Positions 35,867 to 45,837 of a DNA stretch of 64,000 nucleotides are shown piece by piece (position 1 is the first letter of the stretch; the number at the start of each line of letters is the position of its first letter). The DNA comes from Suttonella sp. R2A3. GTDB taxonomy: Bacteria; Pseudomonadota; Gammaproteobacteria; Cardiobacteriales; Cardiobacteriaceae. A model generated the notes under the pieces. It was given only the letters and a program-made list of their open reading frames with translations. It was not told the DNA's origin and searched no databases. The stretch spans positions 1,171,501 to 1,235,500 of the forward strand of contig NZ_CP090975.1 in NCBI RefSeq assembly GCF_021513215.1, written 5' to 3'. The position numbers and the translations under genes were made by a program.

Positions 35867-36724
35867 ATGAAGCGTTGGTGGGGTTTATTTCTATGCTTGT
35901 TCAGCGTATGGTTACAAGCACTGCCTCTCGCTGATATACCAGCAGCCGCACCTGTGGTAGACCTTGCTGGCGTGATCCCTGCTGAACAAGAAACCGTGCT
36001 CACAGAACAATTACAACAAGCGCGCACAGCCGGTTTAATGGAAGCCTCAGTGCTGACGATTGACTCCAGCGATGGCGAAGATCTGTTTGATTATGGCTTG
36101 GCTGTCTTTAGGCGCTGGGGACTCGGTAATGCCGAATCCAATAACGGCCTATTACTGATCGTTGCGGTTAATGATCGTAAGTTACGTTTTCATACTGGCT
36201 ACGGCTTAGAAGGCGCACTACCTGATATAACCAGCAAACGTATCATCGAAAACAACATCACCCCTTATTTTAAACAAGGCGATTATGCCGCGGGTATCAT
36301 CAGCGGTATGAGTGCTGTAGAAGCGGTACTTAACGGCGATGAAGTGATTGCTGAAAATAGGCCATCGCATGACCAGAAAGAGAGAACTACGCTCGAGAAT
36401 TTGCTTGTGCCTATTTTAATGGTCCTTGCCTTTATCGGTAATTTTTTGCGTAAGTTTTTGGGCAGCTTGCTCACTTTTATTATCTTATATGGTAGTGCGG
36501 CAGCGATTGTTATCCTCACCATGGGATTCTCGTTTGGCATCATTCCAATATTAGTGTTTATGTTTGTCTTTTTCGCTATTTTTTCGCTACCCAAATCCAC
36601 TAAAGGTTCGTCTCGATCCAATCGTAACTGGCCTTCTTCGGGCGGAGGATGGTCCTCAGGAGGCGGCTCTTCTTGGGGCGGTGGTGGCAGTAGCGGTGGT
36701 GGCGGCGCAGGAGGTTCGTGGTGA
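35867..36724 (+). CDS. TPM-domain (YgcG-like) secreted/membrane protein
   Basis: About 285 residues: signal peptide ending LQALP, a periplasmic TPM phosphatase-like domain (PVVDLAGVIPAEQETVL to HTGYGLEGALPDITSKRIIE), two or more hydrophobic segments (about 180-240), and a glycine-rich tail (SGGGSSWGGGGSSGGGGAGG). This is the YgcG layout; related TPM domains act in photosystem II repair or phosphatase activity in plants. ATG at 35867 follows AAGG; the preceding GTG codons are not needed. Gene end overlaps the next TPM gene by seven bases. LemA, its usual partner, is 13 kb away. Confidence 0.85.
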   Translation: MKRWWGLFLCLFSVWLQALPLADIPAAAPVVDLAGVIPAEQETVLTEQLQQARTAGLMEASVLTIDSSDGEDLFDYGLAVFRRWGLGNAESNNGLLLIVAVNDRKLRFHTGYGLEGALPDITSKRIIENNITPYFKQGDYAAGIISGMSAVEAVLNGDEVIAENRPSHDQKERTTLENLLVPILMVLAFIGNFLRKFLGSLLTFIILYGSAAAIVILTMGFSFGIIPILVFMFVFFAIFSLPKSTKGSSRSNRNWPSSGGGWSSGGGSSWGGGGSSGGGGAGGSW

Positions 36725-37227
36725 CGATTATCCATAATATCGGGCGTAGCTTGCGCCAAATTAGCTTTATTCCATTACGCCAGAGATGGCTGAACCATCG
36801 CGTTATTGCCGCGCTTAATGAAGCCAACAAAGCGGCTGAATGCGGCCATCGTGGCGAAATACGCCTGCTTATTGAGCGTTCAATGCCGCTAGGTGTCGCC
36901 TTTAACCAACGAATTCGCGAGCGAGCCGAAGATCTATTCGCACATCTACGTATTTGGGATACGGTGGAACGCAGCGGCGTACTGATTTATCTGAATTTAG
37001 CCGAAAAACGCTTGGAGCTCGTTGCTGATCGTGGCATTGGTGAAAAAGTTGCGCAGGAAACCTGGCAACGACTATGCGACAAAGCCGCTGCTGACATTGA
37101 CCAAGGATCGCCGCAAATCGCTTTAGAGCAATTACTCAGTGCGATTGGCGACACCTTGCGTGAACACTTCGCTTGCCCTGATGATCCTCATGGTAATGAG
37201 CTGCCTGATCGTGTCGTGGTTTTATAA
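36718..37227 (+). CDS. TPM-domain protein, second member of the pair
   Basis: 169 residues with no signal peptide but a shorter TPM domain (GEIRLLIERSMPLGVAFNQRIRERAEDLFAHLRIWDTVERSGVLIYLNLAEKRLELVADRGIGEKV shortened here to GEIRLLIERSMPL, DTVERSGVLIYLNL, LVADRGIGEKV). The DTxxRSGVLIYL and DRGI blocks match the cytoplasmic member usually found after YgcG-like proteins. Start is GTG at 36718, overlapping the previous gene. The TPM-TPM pair normally sits beside lemA and is thought to work at the membrane with it; molecular function unknown. Confidence 0.82.
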   Translation: MVTIIHNIGRSLRQISFIPLRQRWLNHRVIAALNEANKAAECGHRGEIRLLIERSMPLGVAFNQRIRERAEDLFAHLRIWDTVERSGVLIYLNLAEKRLELVADRGIGEKVAQETWQRLCDKAAADIDQGSPQIALEQLLSAIGDTLREHFACPDDPHGNELPDRVVVL

Positions 37228-37393
37228 GTATCAAGCCCCCCTTTTCAGCTTTTTACGGCAAAGCCAGACTGGCTATACGCACCATTTCATGATTAGCAAA
37301 CAATCGTTTGATTATACTAATTTTGTTGTTTATGACTATTCATCATTGTTAAAATTAAGGTAATATTGCGGCAAATTATTTTAGGAGTCTATT

Positions 37394-38515
37394 ATGTTGA
37401 TTGGCGTACCAAAAGAGATCAAAAGTAATGAATTTCGTGTGGGTTTAACCCCCGATAGCGTCCGCGAATTGTGCACCAGTGGGCATCAAGTGATCATCGA
37501 AACCCATGCCGGAGAAGGCATTGGCGAGGACGATGAGGCTTATCGCACAGCCGGCGCGGAAATCGTGAGCGAAGCATCCGAAATATTTAGTCGTGCTGAG
37601 ATGGTGGTTAAAGTCAAAGAACCTCAGCAAAAAGAATACAAACAACTGCGCGCCGATCAAATCCTCTTTACCTACTTACACCTATCGCCCGATCCAGAAC
37701 AAACAGAAGGCCTCATGCAAAGTAAATGCATCGCTGTAGCCTATGAAACAGTCACGTCTCGCCAAGGTACGCTGCCTTTACTTGCACCGATGTCAGAAGT
37801 TGCCGGCCGTATGGCCACTCAAGTGGGCGCCTATCATCTGCAGAAAAACAGTCATGGCGAGGGCATGCTGCTTGGTGGTGTGCCTGGTGTTGCGCCGAGT
37901 AAGGTAGCGATTTTAGGTGGTGGCGTCGCGGGCACAAATGCGGCGAAAATTGCCATCGGTATGGGCGCAGATGTGACCATTCTTGATCGTAACATCGAGC
38001 GCCTGCGCTATTTAGCTGATATTTTTGGCACACAAGCACATACCGTCTACTCTACGACGCAAAGCGTTGAAGATTATGTGGTTGATGCCGATGTTGTGAT
38101 CGGTACCGTCTTGATCCCGGGGTCTAATGCACCAAAATTGGTCACTAAAACTCTATTATCAAAGATGAAAAAAGGCGCAGTGATTGTTGATGTCGCGATT
38201 GATCAAGGTGGCTGTACAGAAACCAGTAGAGCTACCACCCACCAAGAACCAACCTATATTGTTGATGATGTGGTGCATTATTGTGTGGCTAATATGCCTG
38301 GTGGTGTTCCTAAAACCTCTACTTATGCGCTGAATAACGCCACATTGCCGTTTGTGCTGGCCATCGCCAACAAAGGGATCAAGCAAGCCTTACAAGACGA
38401 TGAGCATTTACGTAACGGACTGAACGTCTGCCAAGGAAATATTGTCTATCAGGCCGTTGCCGAGGCGCAAAATCTGCCTTATATCCGAGTGCATGACGCG
38501 ATTGCGCGCTTATAA
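37394..38515 (+). CDS. ald: Alanine dehydrogenase
   Basis: NAD-dependent interconversion of L-alanine with pyruvate and ammonium. The opening [20 protein letters not shown] is diagnostic. [27 protein letters not shown] (with substrate contacts) and the dinucleotide fold [14 protein letters not shown] follow, then [20 protein letters not shown]. 373 residues is the normal length. AGGAG sits seven bases before the ATG. Monocistronic. Its role could be growth on alanine or supplying alanine in a cell that also has a D-amino-acid aminotransferase (45 kb). Confidence 0.96.
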   Translation: MLIGVPKEIKSNEFRVGLTPDSVRELCTSGHQVIIETHAGEGIGEDDEAYRTAGAEIVSEASEIFSRAEMVVKVKEPQQKEYKQLRADQILFTYLHLSPDPEQTEGLMQSKCIAVAYETVTSRQGTLPLLAPMSEVAGRMATQVGAYHLQKNSHGEGMLLGGVPGVAPSKVAILGGGVAGTNAAKIAIGMGADVTILDRNIERLRYLADIFGTQAHTVYSTTQSVEDYVVDADVVIGTVLIPGSNAPKLVTKTLLSKMKKGAVIVDVAIDQGGCTETSRATTHQEPTYIVDDVVHYCVANMPGGVPKTSTYALNNATLPFVLAIANKGIKQALQDDEHLRNGLNVCQGNIVYQAVAEAQNLPYIRVHDAIARL

Positions 38516-38531
38516 ATCGAATCTCGTCCAA

Positions 38532-38565
38532 GCCAAACAAATAGCATCGCAACTGTTTGTTTGGC
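38532..38565. other. Perfect 10-bp inverted repeat after ald
   Basis: GCCAAACAAA (38532-38541) pairs with TTTGTTTGGC (38556-38565) around a 14-base loop, 16 bases after the ald stop. No T run on either side, so it is not a classic rho-independent terminator. It could still slow or stabilise the ald mRNA end. Confidence 0.5.
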
Positions 38566-38653
38566 ACTCACCTGATAACACTATATATAGTCATCGATAA
38601 CACCTTTCAGTACGAGATATTGTGCCGGAAGGTGCGAATGAAGTGTTTTTTTG

Positions 38654-38683
38654 TTGACAAATGTCAATGATTATCATTAAATA
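38654..38683 (+). promoter_or_regulatory. Fur-boxed sigma70 promoter upstream of small unknown gene
   Basis: TTGACA (38654-38659) and an AT-rich -10 (TTAAAT/TAAATA, 38677-38683) at 17-18 bp. Between them lies CAATGATTATCATTAAAT (38665-38682), very close to the Fur consensus core AATGATAATCATT. The operator spans the spacer, the classical position for iron repression. Strongly suggests the downstream gene is iron-regulated. Confidence 0.75.
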
Positions 38684-38753
38684 ATAGCGCATCTTCAATG
38701 TGAGCATCTTCTCATATTGAAGATCCGCATAATACTCATTGATGAGGTGTTCT

Positions 38754-39110
38754 ATGATAGCAACAACTAGCCGCAGCCCCAACATTTGCCCTATATGCGC
38801 CAGCGACGAAGAATGTGCAGAAGTAATGCGCAAATTGCAGTCTTTTTTAACTGATGCAAAACAAGCCTTGGATGAAGCGGTCTTTTCTCAAGCATTATGG
38901 TCGTTGCGCTGTGCTTATGCCATGCTGCTTGATGACTTTCGTCGCCATGAGCACATACTCCCCCTAGCACTGCGCATGCGCTTGCTCTCAAAGGCATGTC
39001 ATATGTGGCGTGAAACACAAGAAGTTCTTCCAGAACAGGATAAGTCATTAGTCGCGATGTGCGCGTTCATCGAACGCCAACACCAACGCGCCAATTTCTT
39101 TGCTTGCTAA
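38754..39110 (+). CDS. Iron-regulated small Cys-containing protein of unknown function
   Basis: 118 residues from the ATG at 38754 (MIATTSRSPN), with GAGG six bases upstream; TTG/ATG further upstream are inside the leader. The N-terminus has NICPICASDEECAE: three cysteines in a CPIC-x6-C arrangement, a possible metal or [2Fe-2S] site. Further Cys occur at LRCAY, KACHMW, AMCAF and the C-terminal FAC. The rest is helical. No known family is recognised. A strong Fur box covers its promoter. A role in iron starvation response or iron/sulfur handling is inference from the promoter and Cys pattern. Confidence 0.7.
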   Translation: MIATTSRSPNICPICASDEECAEVMRKLQSFLTDAKQALDEAVFSQALWSLRCAYAMLLDDFRRHEHILPLALRMRLLSKACHMWRETQEVLPEQDKSLVAMCAFIERQHQRANFFAC

Positions 39111-39148
39111 ATGACTTTAAGCGTAATCTAGGTAATTAATCGCTGTAC

Positions 39149-40243
39149 TTAAGCAGCATTCACACTCGCAATCGCAATCGCTTTGAGGATTTCAGCCTGT
39201 GAGGCACCTGCGATCACGCATTGGCCAAAGTGCTGCATAATGATGAGACGTAACTGGCCTTGCGCGACTTTCTTATCTAGCAACATCGCTTGATAGATCG
39301 CATCAGGACTCAGATCGGCATCGAGCACTATGGGAAGGTTTGCGCGATCTAGTAAGTCGATAATACGTTGTGTATCAGCTACTTCGATATGCCCGAGCTG
39401 CTCAGAAAGTAGTGCTGCCATCACCATACCGATGGAAACTGCCTCCCCATGAAGATAGCGCTTATAGCCGGTGAGTGACTCGATAGCGTGACCGAAGGTA
39501 TGGCCTAAATTTAGCAGCGCACGTTGCCCGCTTTCACGTTCATCAGCGGCCACTACATCAGCTTTATTTTGGCAACAATGGGCAATCATCTCACGCAAAG
39601 TATCAGCGTCTTTAGCCATAATTTTGTCAAGATGATTCTCTAGCCACGCAAAAAACGGCGCATCATTAATCAACCCGTATTTGATAACCTCAGCAAGACC
39701 GGCGCTGAATTCACGCGCTGGCAAAGTTTCTAAAACATTAATATCAATCAGTACCGCTTGTGGCTGATGAAAAGCACCTATCATATTCTTGCCCTGCGGA
39801 TGATTGACCCCGGTTTTGCCACCTACTGAAGAATCAACTTGCGAGAGTACGGTGGTTGGTATCTGCACACAGGCAATACCGCGCTGATAGCTGGCTGCCG
39901 CATAGCCGGCAATGTCGCCAACCACACCGCCGCCAAGCGCAACAATCAACGCGTCTCGATTAAATCGCGCAGTGATCAACGCATCAAAAATGCTGCTCAC
40001 AGCAGCTAAATTTTTATACGCTTCACCATCTTTGAGGATAACCTCAATCACTGTTTTATCGCCGAGCGCACGTTTAAGCGTGTCTGAATAGAGCGGTGCG
40101 ATGGTGTCGTTTGTAACGATACAAATTTGCTGCGCTGGTAGATGCTCGCGTATAGCCTCAGTGCGTGCTAGCAATCCAGCTTCGATCAAAATAGGATAGC
40201 TTCGTGATTTGCCAGCAGGTAAGTTAACAGTGAGTATGCTCAT
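39149..40243 (-). CDS. aroB: 3-dehydroquinate synthase
   Basis: Second step of the shikimate pathway, converting DAHP to 3-dehydroquinate with NAD+ and a divalent metal. Sequence has VVGDIAGYAAASYQRG, PTTVLSQVDSSVGGKTGVNH (substrate and NAD site), KNMIGAFHQPQAV, EVIKYGLI (metal-binding Glu), LLNLGHTFGHAIES (metal-binding His) and HGEAVSIGM (metal-binding His). 364 residues, normal. Overlaps the transglycosylase gene stop/start by four bases, so co-transcribed. aroK is not next to it here, unlike E. coli. Confidence 0.96.
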   Translation of the reverse strand: MSILTVNLPAGKSRSYPILIEAGLLARTEAIREHLPAQQICIVTNDTIAPLYSDTLKRALGDKTVIEVILKDGEAYKNLAAVSSIFDALITARFNRDALIVALGGGVVGDIAGYAAASYQRGIACVQIPTTVLSQVDSSVGGKTGVNHPQGKNMIGAFHQPQAVLIDINVLETLPAREFSAGLAEVIKYGLINDAPFFAWLENHLDKIMAKDADTLREMIAHCCQNKADVVAADERESGQRALLNLGHTFGHAIESLTGYKRYLHGEAVSIGMVMAALLSEQLGHIEVADTQRIIDLLDRANLPIVLDADLSPDAIYQAMLLDKKVAQGQLRLIIMQHFGQCVIAGASQAEILKAIAIASVNAA

Positions 40244-41466
40244 GGGATCAGTAGTCCTTGTGCGCTATGTTGTGAGATAAAACCATCAGCGAATACGCCT
40301 TGGCTACGTTGCCATTCACGGAAAGCCTTGCGGGTATTGCCGCCTAAGATGCCATCGACCGCTCCTGGGTCAAAGCCCAGCTCACTTAAGCGCTGTTGAA
40401 TCGTACGTACTTGGGTGGTTGCCAGCGCGCCATACTCGCGCGGCCATTGTCCTTGCAGCGCTGGTTTACCGGCAATCGCATCACTGAGCAAACCAACGGC
40501 CAGCGCATAACTTGAGGCATTGTTATACACTTTGATTACCTCAAAATTATCACTACGCAATAACGCAGGACCATTACGCCCACCTGGGAGCCATAAGCTC
40601 ATATTGGCATTCGCCGGTACACTTTGTGTGATACAAGAAACGCCAAGCGCGTTCCATTGTGCCATACTCATCGTTTGTTCAACATAGTTATCGCTGATAT
40701 TTGCTGGCAACGCGACCTCACAACCCCAGGGCACACCTTGCTGCCATCCTGAAGCGCTCAGGTAGTTTGCAGTTGAAGCGAGCGCATCAGCCGTCGACCA
40801 TAAATCACGCCGGCCATCATAGTTGCCATCGACCGCATAGCGAGCATATGTAGTGGGGATAAACTGCGTTTGTCCCATACCGCCAGCCCACGAACCATGC
40901 ACCGGATTCTGCGTCACATCCCCTGCGTTCATCAGCTTCATCAAAGCAATCAGCTGATTTTCGGCAAATGCACGACGTCGCCCTTGATAGGCCAAAGTTG
41001 CCAACGCTGGGAATAATTCTGTATTACCAGTATCCACCCCATACGAAGTTTCTAACCCCCAAATAGCAACGATCACCTCTGCCGGCACGCCATATTCCTG
41101 ACCTAAACGCTGCAATAAGGCGCTCTGTTCAGCGGCGCATTTACGGCCTTGATTCACCCGTGCATCGCTGACTGCGCTATCAAGATACGACCAAATCATT
41201 TTGCTAAATTCAGGCTGCTTTTGATCGAGTTTGGCAATGCTTGGTTGATAATGCATTTGCTGCGATAGCGTTTCGATAACCAGCGGTGGTACGCCTTCTG
41301 CTAAAGCGCGCGCACGAAACGCCCCCAACCACGCATCAAAATTACGGTATTCTTGCGCCTCAACCGCCACATCGTCTTTCGGATCCGGAAGCGTGTACGT
41401 ATTGACGCGCACACACCCTGTACTGATCAGACAGAAAGGCAATAATAAAGCCCAAATCGATGGCAT
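40240..41466 (-). CDS. Lytic murein transglycosylase B-family lipoprotein
   Basis: Periplasmic, membrane-anchored enzyme cleaving the glycan strand with formation of 1,6-anhydroMurNAc. Signal peptide with lipobox STGC (Cys18). SLT2 domain (about residues 45-335) contains the catalytic glutamate in IWGLETSYG and the GSWAGGMGQTQFIPTTYARYAVDG block (shortened: GSWAGGMGQTQFIP). A C-terminal peptidoglycan-binding domain (IQQRLSELGFDPGAVDGILG, TRKAFREWQRSQG) follows. 408 residues; MltB proper lacks the C-terminal PG-binding domain, so this is the longer transglycosylase subclass. Gene is followed by aroB with overlap. Confidence 0.9.
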   Translation of the reverse strand: MPSIWALLLPFCLISTGCVRVNTYTLPDPKDDVAVEAQEYRNFDAWLGAFRARALAEGVPPLVIETLSQQMHYQPSIAKLDQKQPEFSKMIWSYLDSAVSDARVNQGRKCAAEQSALLQRLGQEYGVPAEVIVAIWGLETSYGVDTGNTELFPALATLAYQGRRRAFAENQLIALMKLMNAGDVTQNPVHGSWAGGMGQTQFIPTTYARYAVDGNYDGRRDLWSTADALASTANYLSASGWQQGVPWGCEVALPANISDNYVEQTMSMAQWNALGVSCITQSVPANANMSLWLPGGRNGPALLRSDNFEVIKVYNNASSYALAVGLLSDAIAGKPALQGQWPREYGALATTQVRTIQQRLSELGFDPGAVDGILGGNTRKAFREWQRSQGVFADGFISQHSAQGLLIP

Positions 41467-41549
41467 GGTTTTCTCCGTAGCAATTCGTGTTTCTTAAATA
41501 GGTGCATTCTATCTTAGCGCAAGCACGTCATAGGGTCACGATTTTGCGC

Positions 41550-42521
41550 CTATCCCCACACACGCTTAATCAAGCCCAATAAATTATCACGCATAATCGC
41601 AGCAATATCAGTGTCTTTATAACCCATCTTGGCCAACCCTTCTGCAATACGCGGCAACCCTTCAGGGGCAACGTATTTACCGGTTAACCCACGGATCGGA
41701 TCATAACCCGCCTCTTTCGGCCACCAATACCCGGGATCCAAGCCTTCAGGACGGTCGCTGATGCCATCATCGTAGCAATAATCTGGACCAATGGCGGTAT
41801 GTTCTATGCCAACCATTTGCACCACATAATCAATATGCGGCAATAAAGACTCGGGTTGCAACGCCTCATCACCAATAAAACGCCCAACTCCATTAAGCGC
41901 GATGATTCCACCAGTCCCGGCGCAGGCTTTAATCGCTGCGTCACTGATATTGCGCCCATGCTCAACCAACGCATGTGGATTCGCATGACTAAATAACACC
42001 GGCCGATCGCCACTGAGCTCACAAATATCGAGCGCTGTACGCTCCTGTGAATGACTCAGATCCATTAAAATGCCGTGTGCATGAATCGCCTCAACCATCT
42101 GCTCCCCAAGTGGGGTGAGCCCTTGTACCACATCGTGCGCACCACCAGCGGCCGAGTTGTTGCGGTTATACGCCAAATGGATTTGCCGCACCCCAAGCTG
42201 GTGATAAAGCGCGATCATATCGACTGATTCCAATAGCGGTAGCGCCCCTTCTAAATCAAAAGACACCGCCAATTGATCATTCGTAGCCGCATCGAGAATA
42301 TCTTGATGAGTGCTCGCCAGCATCAGCCAATCGCGCTCAGCAATTTGGCGACGAAATCCAGCAATCGTGGTCATCACCTGCGCCAGCGGATTCATATCCA
42401 TCCCGACATTAATCGACACATAGCGCACGCCGCTGTCGTAATGTCTACGCAGCTGATCCATATTGCTCTCTCCACGCAGTGGCAAACAAGCATGTGCATC
42501 TGCAAACCATGAAACTGTCAT
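41550..42521 (-). CDS. Membrane dipeptidase-type metallopeptidase (M19)
   Basis: Zinc-dependent TIM-barrel peptidase of the renal dipeptidase family, hydrolysing dipeptides including D-amino-acid-containing ones. Metal and catalytic positions fit: DAHAC (DxH at the N-terminus), FDLEGAL (bridging Glu), MDLSHSQERT (His), FSHANPHAL (His) and GPDYCYDDG (Asp). No signal peptide, so cytoplasmic here. 323 residues, family-typical. With a D-amino-acid aminotransferase and alanine dehydrogenase in the window it could help recycle D-Ala-D-Ala-type peptides; this is inference. Confidence 0.88.
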   Translation of the reverse strand: MTVSWFADAHACLPLRGESNMDQLRRHYDSGVRYVSINVGMDMNPLAQVMTTIAGFRRQIAERDWLMLASTHQDILDAATNDQLAVSFDLEGALPLLESVDMIALYHQLGVRQIHLAYNRNNSAAGGAHDVVQGLTPLGEQMVEAIHAHGILMDLSHSQERTALDICELSGDRPVLFSHANPHALVEHGRNISDAAIKACAGTGGIIALNGVGRFIGDEALQPESLLPHIDYVVQMVGIEHTAIGPDYCYDDGISDRPEGLDPGYWWPKEAGYDPIRGLTGKYVAPEGLPRIAEGLAKMGYKDTDIAAIMRDNLLGLIKRVWG

Positions 42522-42678
42522 AACACTTCCTTAAACCCCGATAAAACGCCCATGATAGCGAGGAAATACGTAACAAAAAAGCGATTCTCTGTATTAATCA
42601 ATCAGCGCTTCTGCACCCCCTTTTATCGCTGGATGATTGTTCTTAATCGCGTATGATGGGTGTTTTTGCAATTAGTCT

Positions 42679-43719
42679 ATGGATTCAGTCACTCAAGCCG
42701 TACTTGGCGCAAGTATTCAAGGCACTTCTCTCGGCAAATACCAAGGTCGTAAAGCCTACCTCTATGGTGCAGCACTCGCCACAGTGCCTGATCTGGATGT
42801 ATTCATCCGCTACGCAAACCCGATCACCGCAATGACCACCCATCGTGGCTTTTCGCATTCGATTTTTGTCCTCACCACATTTGCCGCCCTACTCAGCTGG
42901 TTAATCGACAAATACCGACCAGCTGCACAGCGCGGTTACTCTCAGCAACGCTTATTCATCACCCTGTGGTTGGTGTTAGTCACCCATCCGATTCTCGATA
43001 GCTTTACCGTGTATGGCACGCAGCTCTTCTGGCCGCTTGAGCGCACACCTGAGAGTTGGTCATCAGTATTTATCATCGACCCGATTTTTACGCTTCCCCT
43101 TTTGCTCGCTACCCTTTTAGGTCTACTCTTTGGCTACCGTCGGCGAGTAAATCAGTTGGCGTGGTTTGCCTTATGTTTTACCTGTGCATACTTGGCGTTT
43201 TCCCTAGTGGCCAAACAAATAAGTGAAAACCGCGCCCGTGCGACGTTTGCCGCACACGACATCACCCTAACGCGCCTAAAATCGATTCCCATGCCGCTGA
43301 CTACCCTGCTTTGGCGCGTGCTTGCCGAAGACGATCAAAACCGCCGCTATGAACTGGTCAGCGGCCTGCTTGATGATCATCCGCCGCAATGGCGCGAGAT
43401 GGCTTATCATCGTGCGCTCAATGCAAAAATGGCCGATAATCCCAATTATCAACGTCTGTCGTGGTTTAGCGACGGCTGGGTGGATGTGCGCCACGAACAT
43501 GGCGCATGGATACTCATCGATGAGCGCATGGGCTATGGAGGGCAGAGCTTTTTCCGTTTCACGATCGCACAAGACGATGCGAACGCCGAACCACAGCCTG
43601 TTTTCCCAGAAGCCGCGCCACGCGCTTTTTCCTCCAGCGATCGTAGTGCACAACTGGGGCATCTTTGGCAGCGCCTACGTTACGGCACAGCGCTACCTTA
43701 TGCGCAGTGGTCGGAATAA
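42679..43719 (+). CDS. YdjM/DUF457-family membrane metal-dependent hydrolase-like protein
   Basis: 346 residues: N-terminal membrane half with MDSVTQAVLGASIQG, LATVPDLDVF and HRGFSHS, plus THPILDSFTVYGTQLFWPL, the His/Asp motifs of the YdjM family (LexA-regulated in E. coli, putative metal-dependent hydrolase). Four to five membrane helices are followed by a soluble C-terminal domain (about 200-346) with no motif I recognise. The start has no obvious Shine-Dalgarno. It stands alone in front of argG, 50 bases away. Confidence 0.85.
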   Translation: MDSVTQAVLGASIQGTSLGKYQGRKAYLYGAALATVPDLDVFIRYANPITAMTTHRGFSHSIFVLTTFAALLSWLIDKYRPAAQRGYSQQRLFITLWLVLVTHPILDSFTVYGTQLFWPLERTPESWSSVFIIDPIFTLPLLLATLLGLLFGYRRRVNQLAWFALCFTCAYLAFSLVAKQISENRARATFAAHDITLTRLKSIPMPLTTLLWRVLAEDDQNRRYELVSGLLDDHPPQWREMAYHRALNAKMADNPNYQRLSWFSDGWVDVRHEHGAWILIDERMGYGGQSFFRFTIAQDDANAEPQPVFPEAAPRAFSSSDRSAQLGHLWQRLRYGTALPYAQWSE

Positions 43720-43769
43720 GTACAATGCGCTAAAATATTCGCTTTCGTTTTTTCAATAGGAGAAAAACC

Positions 43770-44978
43770 ATGTCGGTTCAAAAAGTCGTGCTCGCGTATT
43801 CCGGTGGCTTAGATACCTCGGTGATTTTGAAATGGTTGCAGGATGAATATCAATGCGAAGTGGTGACCTTTACCGCCGACATTGGTCAGGGTGAAGAAGT
43901 GGAGCAGGCGCGCACTAAGGCACAAGCGCTTGGGGTTAAGGAAATCTATATCGAAGACCTCACCGAAACCTTTGCCCGCGACTATATTTTCCCGATGTTT
44001 CGCGCCAACACCATCTACGAAGGCGAATATTTACTCGGCACATCAATTGCCCGTCCGTTAATCGCTAAACGTTTAGTGGAAATCGCTAAAGAAACCGGGG
44101 CGGATGCGATCTCGCATGGCGCGACTGGTAAAGGCAACGACCAAGTGCGCTTTGAACTAGGCGCGTATGCTCTGATGCCAGAAGTGACGATTATCGCGCC
44201 TTGGCGCGAGTGGGATTTGCTCACCCGTGAAAAACTGCTTAACTATGCAGCCGCTCATGGTATCGATATTTCTGCGAAAAAAGGCAAAGCACCGTATTCG
44301 ATGGACGCTAACTTGTTGCACATTTCTTATGAAGGCAATGAGCTGGAAGAAACTGATACCGCGCCAGGGGAAGATATGTGGTTACGCAGTGTGTCGCCAC
44401 AAAACGCCCCTGATGAAGTCACTGAAATCACCCTCACTTACGAACACGGTGATCCGGTAGCACTCAATGGTGAGCGCTTAAGCCCTGCAAAAATGCTCGC
44501 AGCACTTAATACTTTAGCAGGTGCCAATGGCATTGGGCGAATTGATATCGTTGAAAATCGCTATGTTGGCATGAAAAGCCGCGGCTGCTACGAAACCCCT
44601 GGCGGCACCATCATGCTCAAAGCACACCGCGCGATTGAGTCGATTACCTTGGACCGCGAAGTGGCACATTTGAAAGATTCTCTCATGCCAAAATACGCCG
44701 AAATGATTTACAACGGCTACTGGTGGGCGCCTGAGCGCAAACTCTTACAAGGCTTGATTGATGAAAGCCAACAGTCGGTTAACGGCGAAGTACGTTTAGC
44801 ACTGTATAAAGGCAATGTGACCGTGCTCGGTCGTAGCTCAGAGGACACCCTCTTTGACAACGCGATTGCCAGCTTCGATGACGAAGCCGCCTATAATCAT
44901 AAAGATGCCGAAGGCTTCATTAAACTCAACGCACTGCGCTTGAGAATTGGCGCGGCGAAGGGGCGCGATAATGACTAA
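43770..44978 (+). CDS. argG: Argininosuccinate synthase
   Basis: ATP-dependent condensation of citrulline and aspartate in arginine biosynthesis. [14 protein letters not shown] is the ATP pyrophosphatase loop. [41 protein letters not shown] and [14 protein letters not shown] are all family blocks. 402 residues, the short (type 1) class. AGGAG is 8 bases before ATG. The TAA stop overlaps the dat ATG; argG, dat and holC form one overlapping operon. argH is not in the window. Confidence 0.97.
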   Translation: MSVQKVVLAYSGGLDTSVILKWLQDEYQCEVVTFTADIGQGEEVEQARTKAQALGVKEIYIEDLTETFARDYIFPMFRANTIYEGEYLLGTSIARPLIAKRLVEIAKETGADAISHGATGKGNDQVRFELGAYALMPEVTIIAPWREWDLLTREKLLNYAAAHGIDISAKKGKAPYSMDANLLHISYEGNELEETDTAPGEDMWLRSVSPQNAPDEVTEITLTYEHGDPVALNGERLSPAKMLAALNTLAGANGIGRIDIVENRYVGMKSRGCYETPGGTIMLKAHRAIESITLDREVAHLKDSLMPKYAEMIYNGYWWAPERKLLQGLIDESQQSVNGEVRLALYKGNVTVLGRSSEDTLFDNAIASFDDEAAYNHKDAEGFIKLNALRLRIGAAKGRDND

Positions 44979-45837
44979 ATTACGCACCGTCTACGTAAAT
45001 GGCGAGTTCGTTGCCGAAAACGAGGCAAAAATTTCAATTTTTGACCGCGGTTTTTTAATGGCCGATGCGGTGTATGAGGTGAGCGCTGTGCTCAACGGCG
45101 CCATGCTCGATAACGAAGCCCACCTTGCACGCCTTGAGCGCTCACTCACAGAACTCAATATGACAATGCCGATGTCGGCGAAAGCGCTCATCAACATTCA
45201 AGAAGCGCTCATTGCCGATAATCGACTCAAAGAGGGCGTTGTTTATCTACAAGTGACGCGTGGCAGCGCAGATCGCGATTTTGTATTTGATCCTAATATG
45301 CAACAAAACGTCGTGCTTTTTACCCAAGCAAAAAACCTGCTCAACGACCCAATGGTGCACAAAGGGCTGCGGGTGATGACGCAACAAGACATCCGCTGGC
45401 AGCGTCGAGACATTAAAACCACCCAACTACTTGCGCAATCATTAGCTAAAATGATGGCAAAAAATAACGGCTATGACGATGCGTGGATGGTCGATGATGC
45501 AGGACAGATTACCGAAGGCAGCAGTAGTAACGCGTGGATTATCCAAGGTGATAAAGCGGTCACACGCCCAGCAAGCCATGACATCCTTAACGGCATCACC
45601 CGTCGCACGCTGATTGAGGTGTTAGGCGAACACGGGCTAACCCTGGAAGAGCGTTGCTTTAGCGTTGAAGAAGCGCAAGCTGCCGATGAAGCGTTTGTGA
45701 CCTCGGCTGGCGGCATGGTGATGCCGGTTGTCGCGATCGATAAACACGTTCTTGCCGACGGCAAACCCGGCGCACGCACTTTAGCTTTGCGCCAAGCCTA
45801 CATTGATCGCGTCACAAACCTCAATGCGAACGCCTGA
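44971..45837 (+). CDS. dat: D-amino-acid (D-alanine) aminotransferase, PLP class IV
   Basis: PLP fold-type IV enzyme probably supplying D-glutamate from D-alanine and 2-oxoglutarate for peptidoglycan. N-terminal [39 protein letters not shown], and catalytic Lys in [27 protein letters not shown] and [13 protein letters not shown] with DGKPG near the end follow the Dat pattern, not branched-chain aminotransferase. I use ATG 44971 ([11 protein letters not shown]), overlapping argG by 8 bases. 288 residues, family-normal. A branched-chain or 4-amino-4-deoxychorismate lyase function is less likely. Confidence 0.85.
   Translation: MTKLRTVYVNGEFVAENEAKISIFDRGFLMADAVYEVSAVLNGAMLDNEAHLARLERSLTELNMTMPMSAKALINIQEALIADNRLKEGVVYLQVTRGSADRDFVFDPNMQQNVVLFTQAKNLLNDPMVHKGLRVMTQQDIRWQRRDIKTTQLLAQSLAKMMAKNNGYDDAWMVDDAGQITEGSSSNAWIIQGDKAVTRPASHDILNGITRRTLIEVLGEHGLTLEERCFSVEEAQAADEAFVTSAGGMVMPVVAIDKHVLADGKPGARTLALRQAYIDRVTNLNANA

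Noticed and set aside
36283-36759. 158-codon proline-rich minus-strand frame
   Set aside because: Mirror image of the glycine-rich end of the TPM gene; composition is a strand artefact and no ribosome site is present.
38591-38833. 80-codon minus-strand frame opposite the Fur-driven promoter
   Set aside because: Covers the promoter and start of the real gene; no ribosome site, no recognisable protein features.
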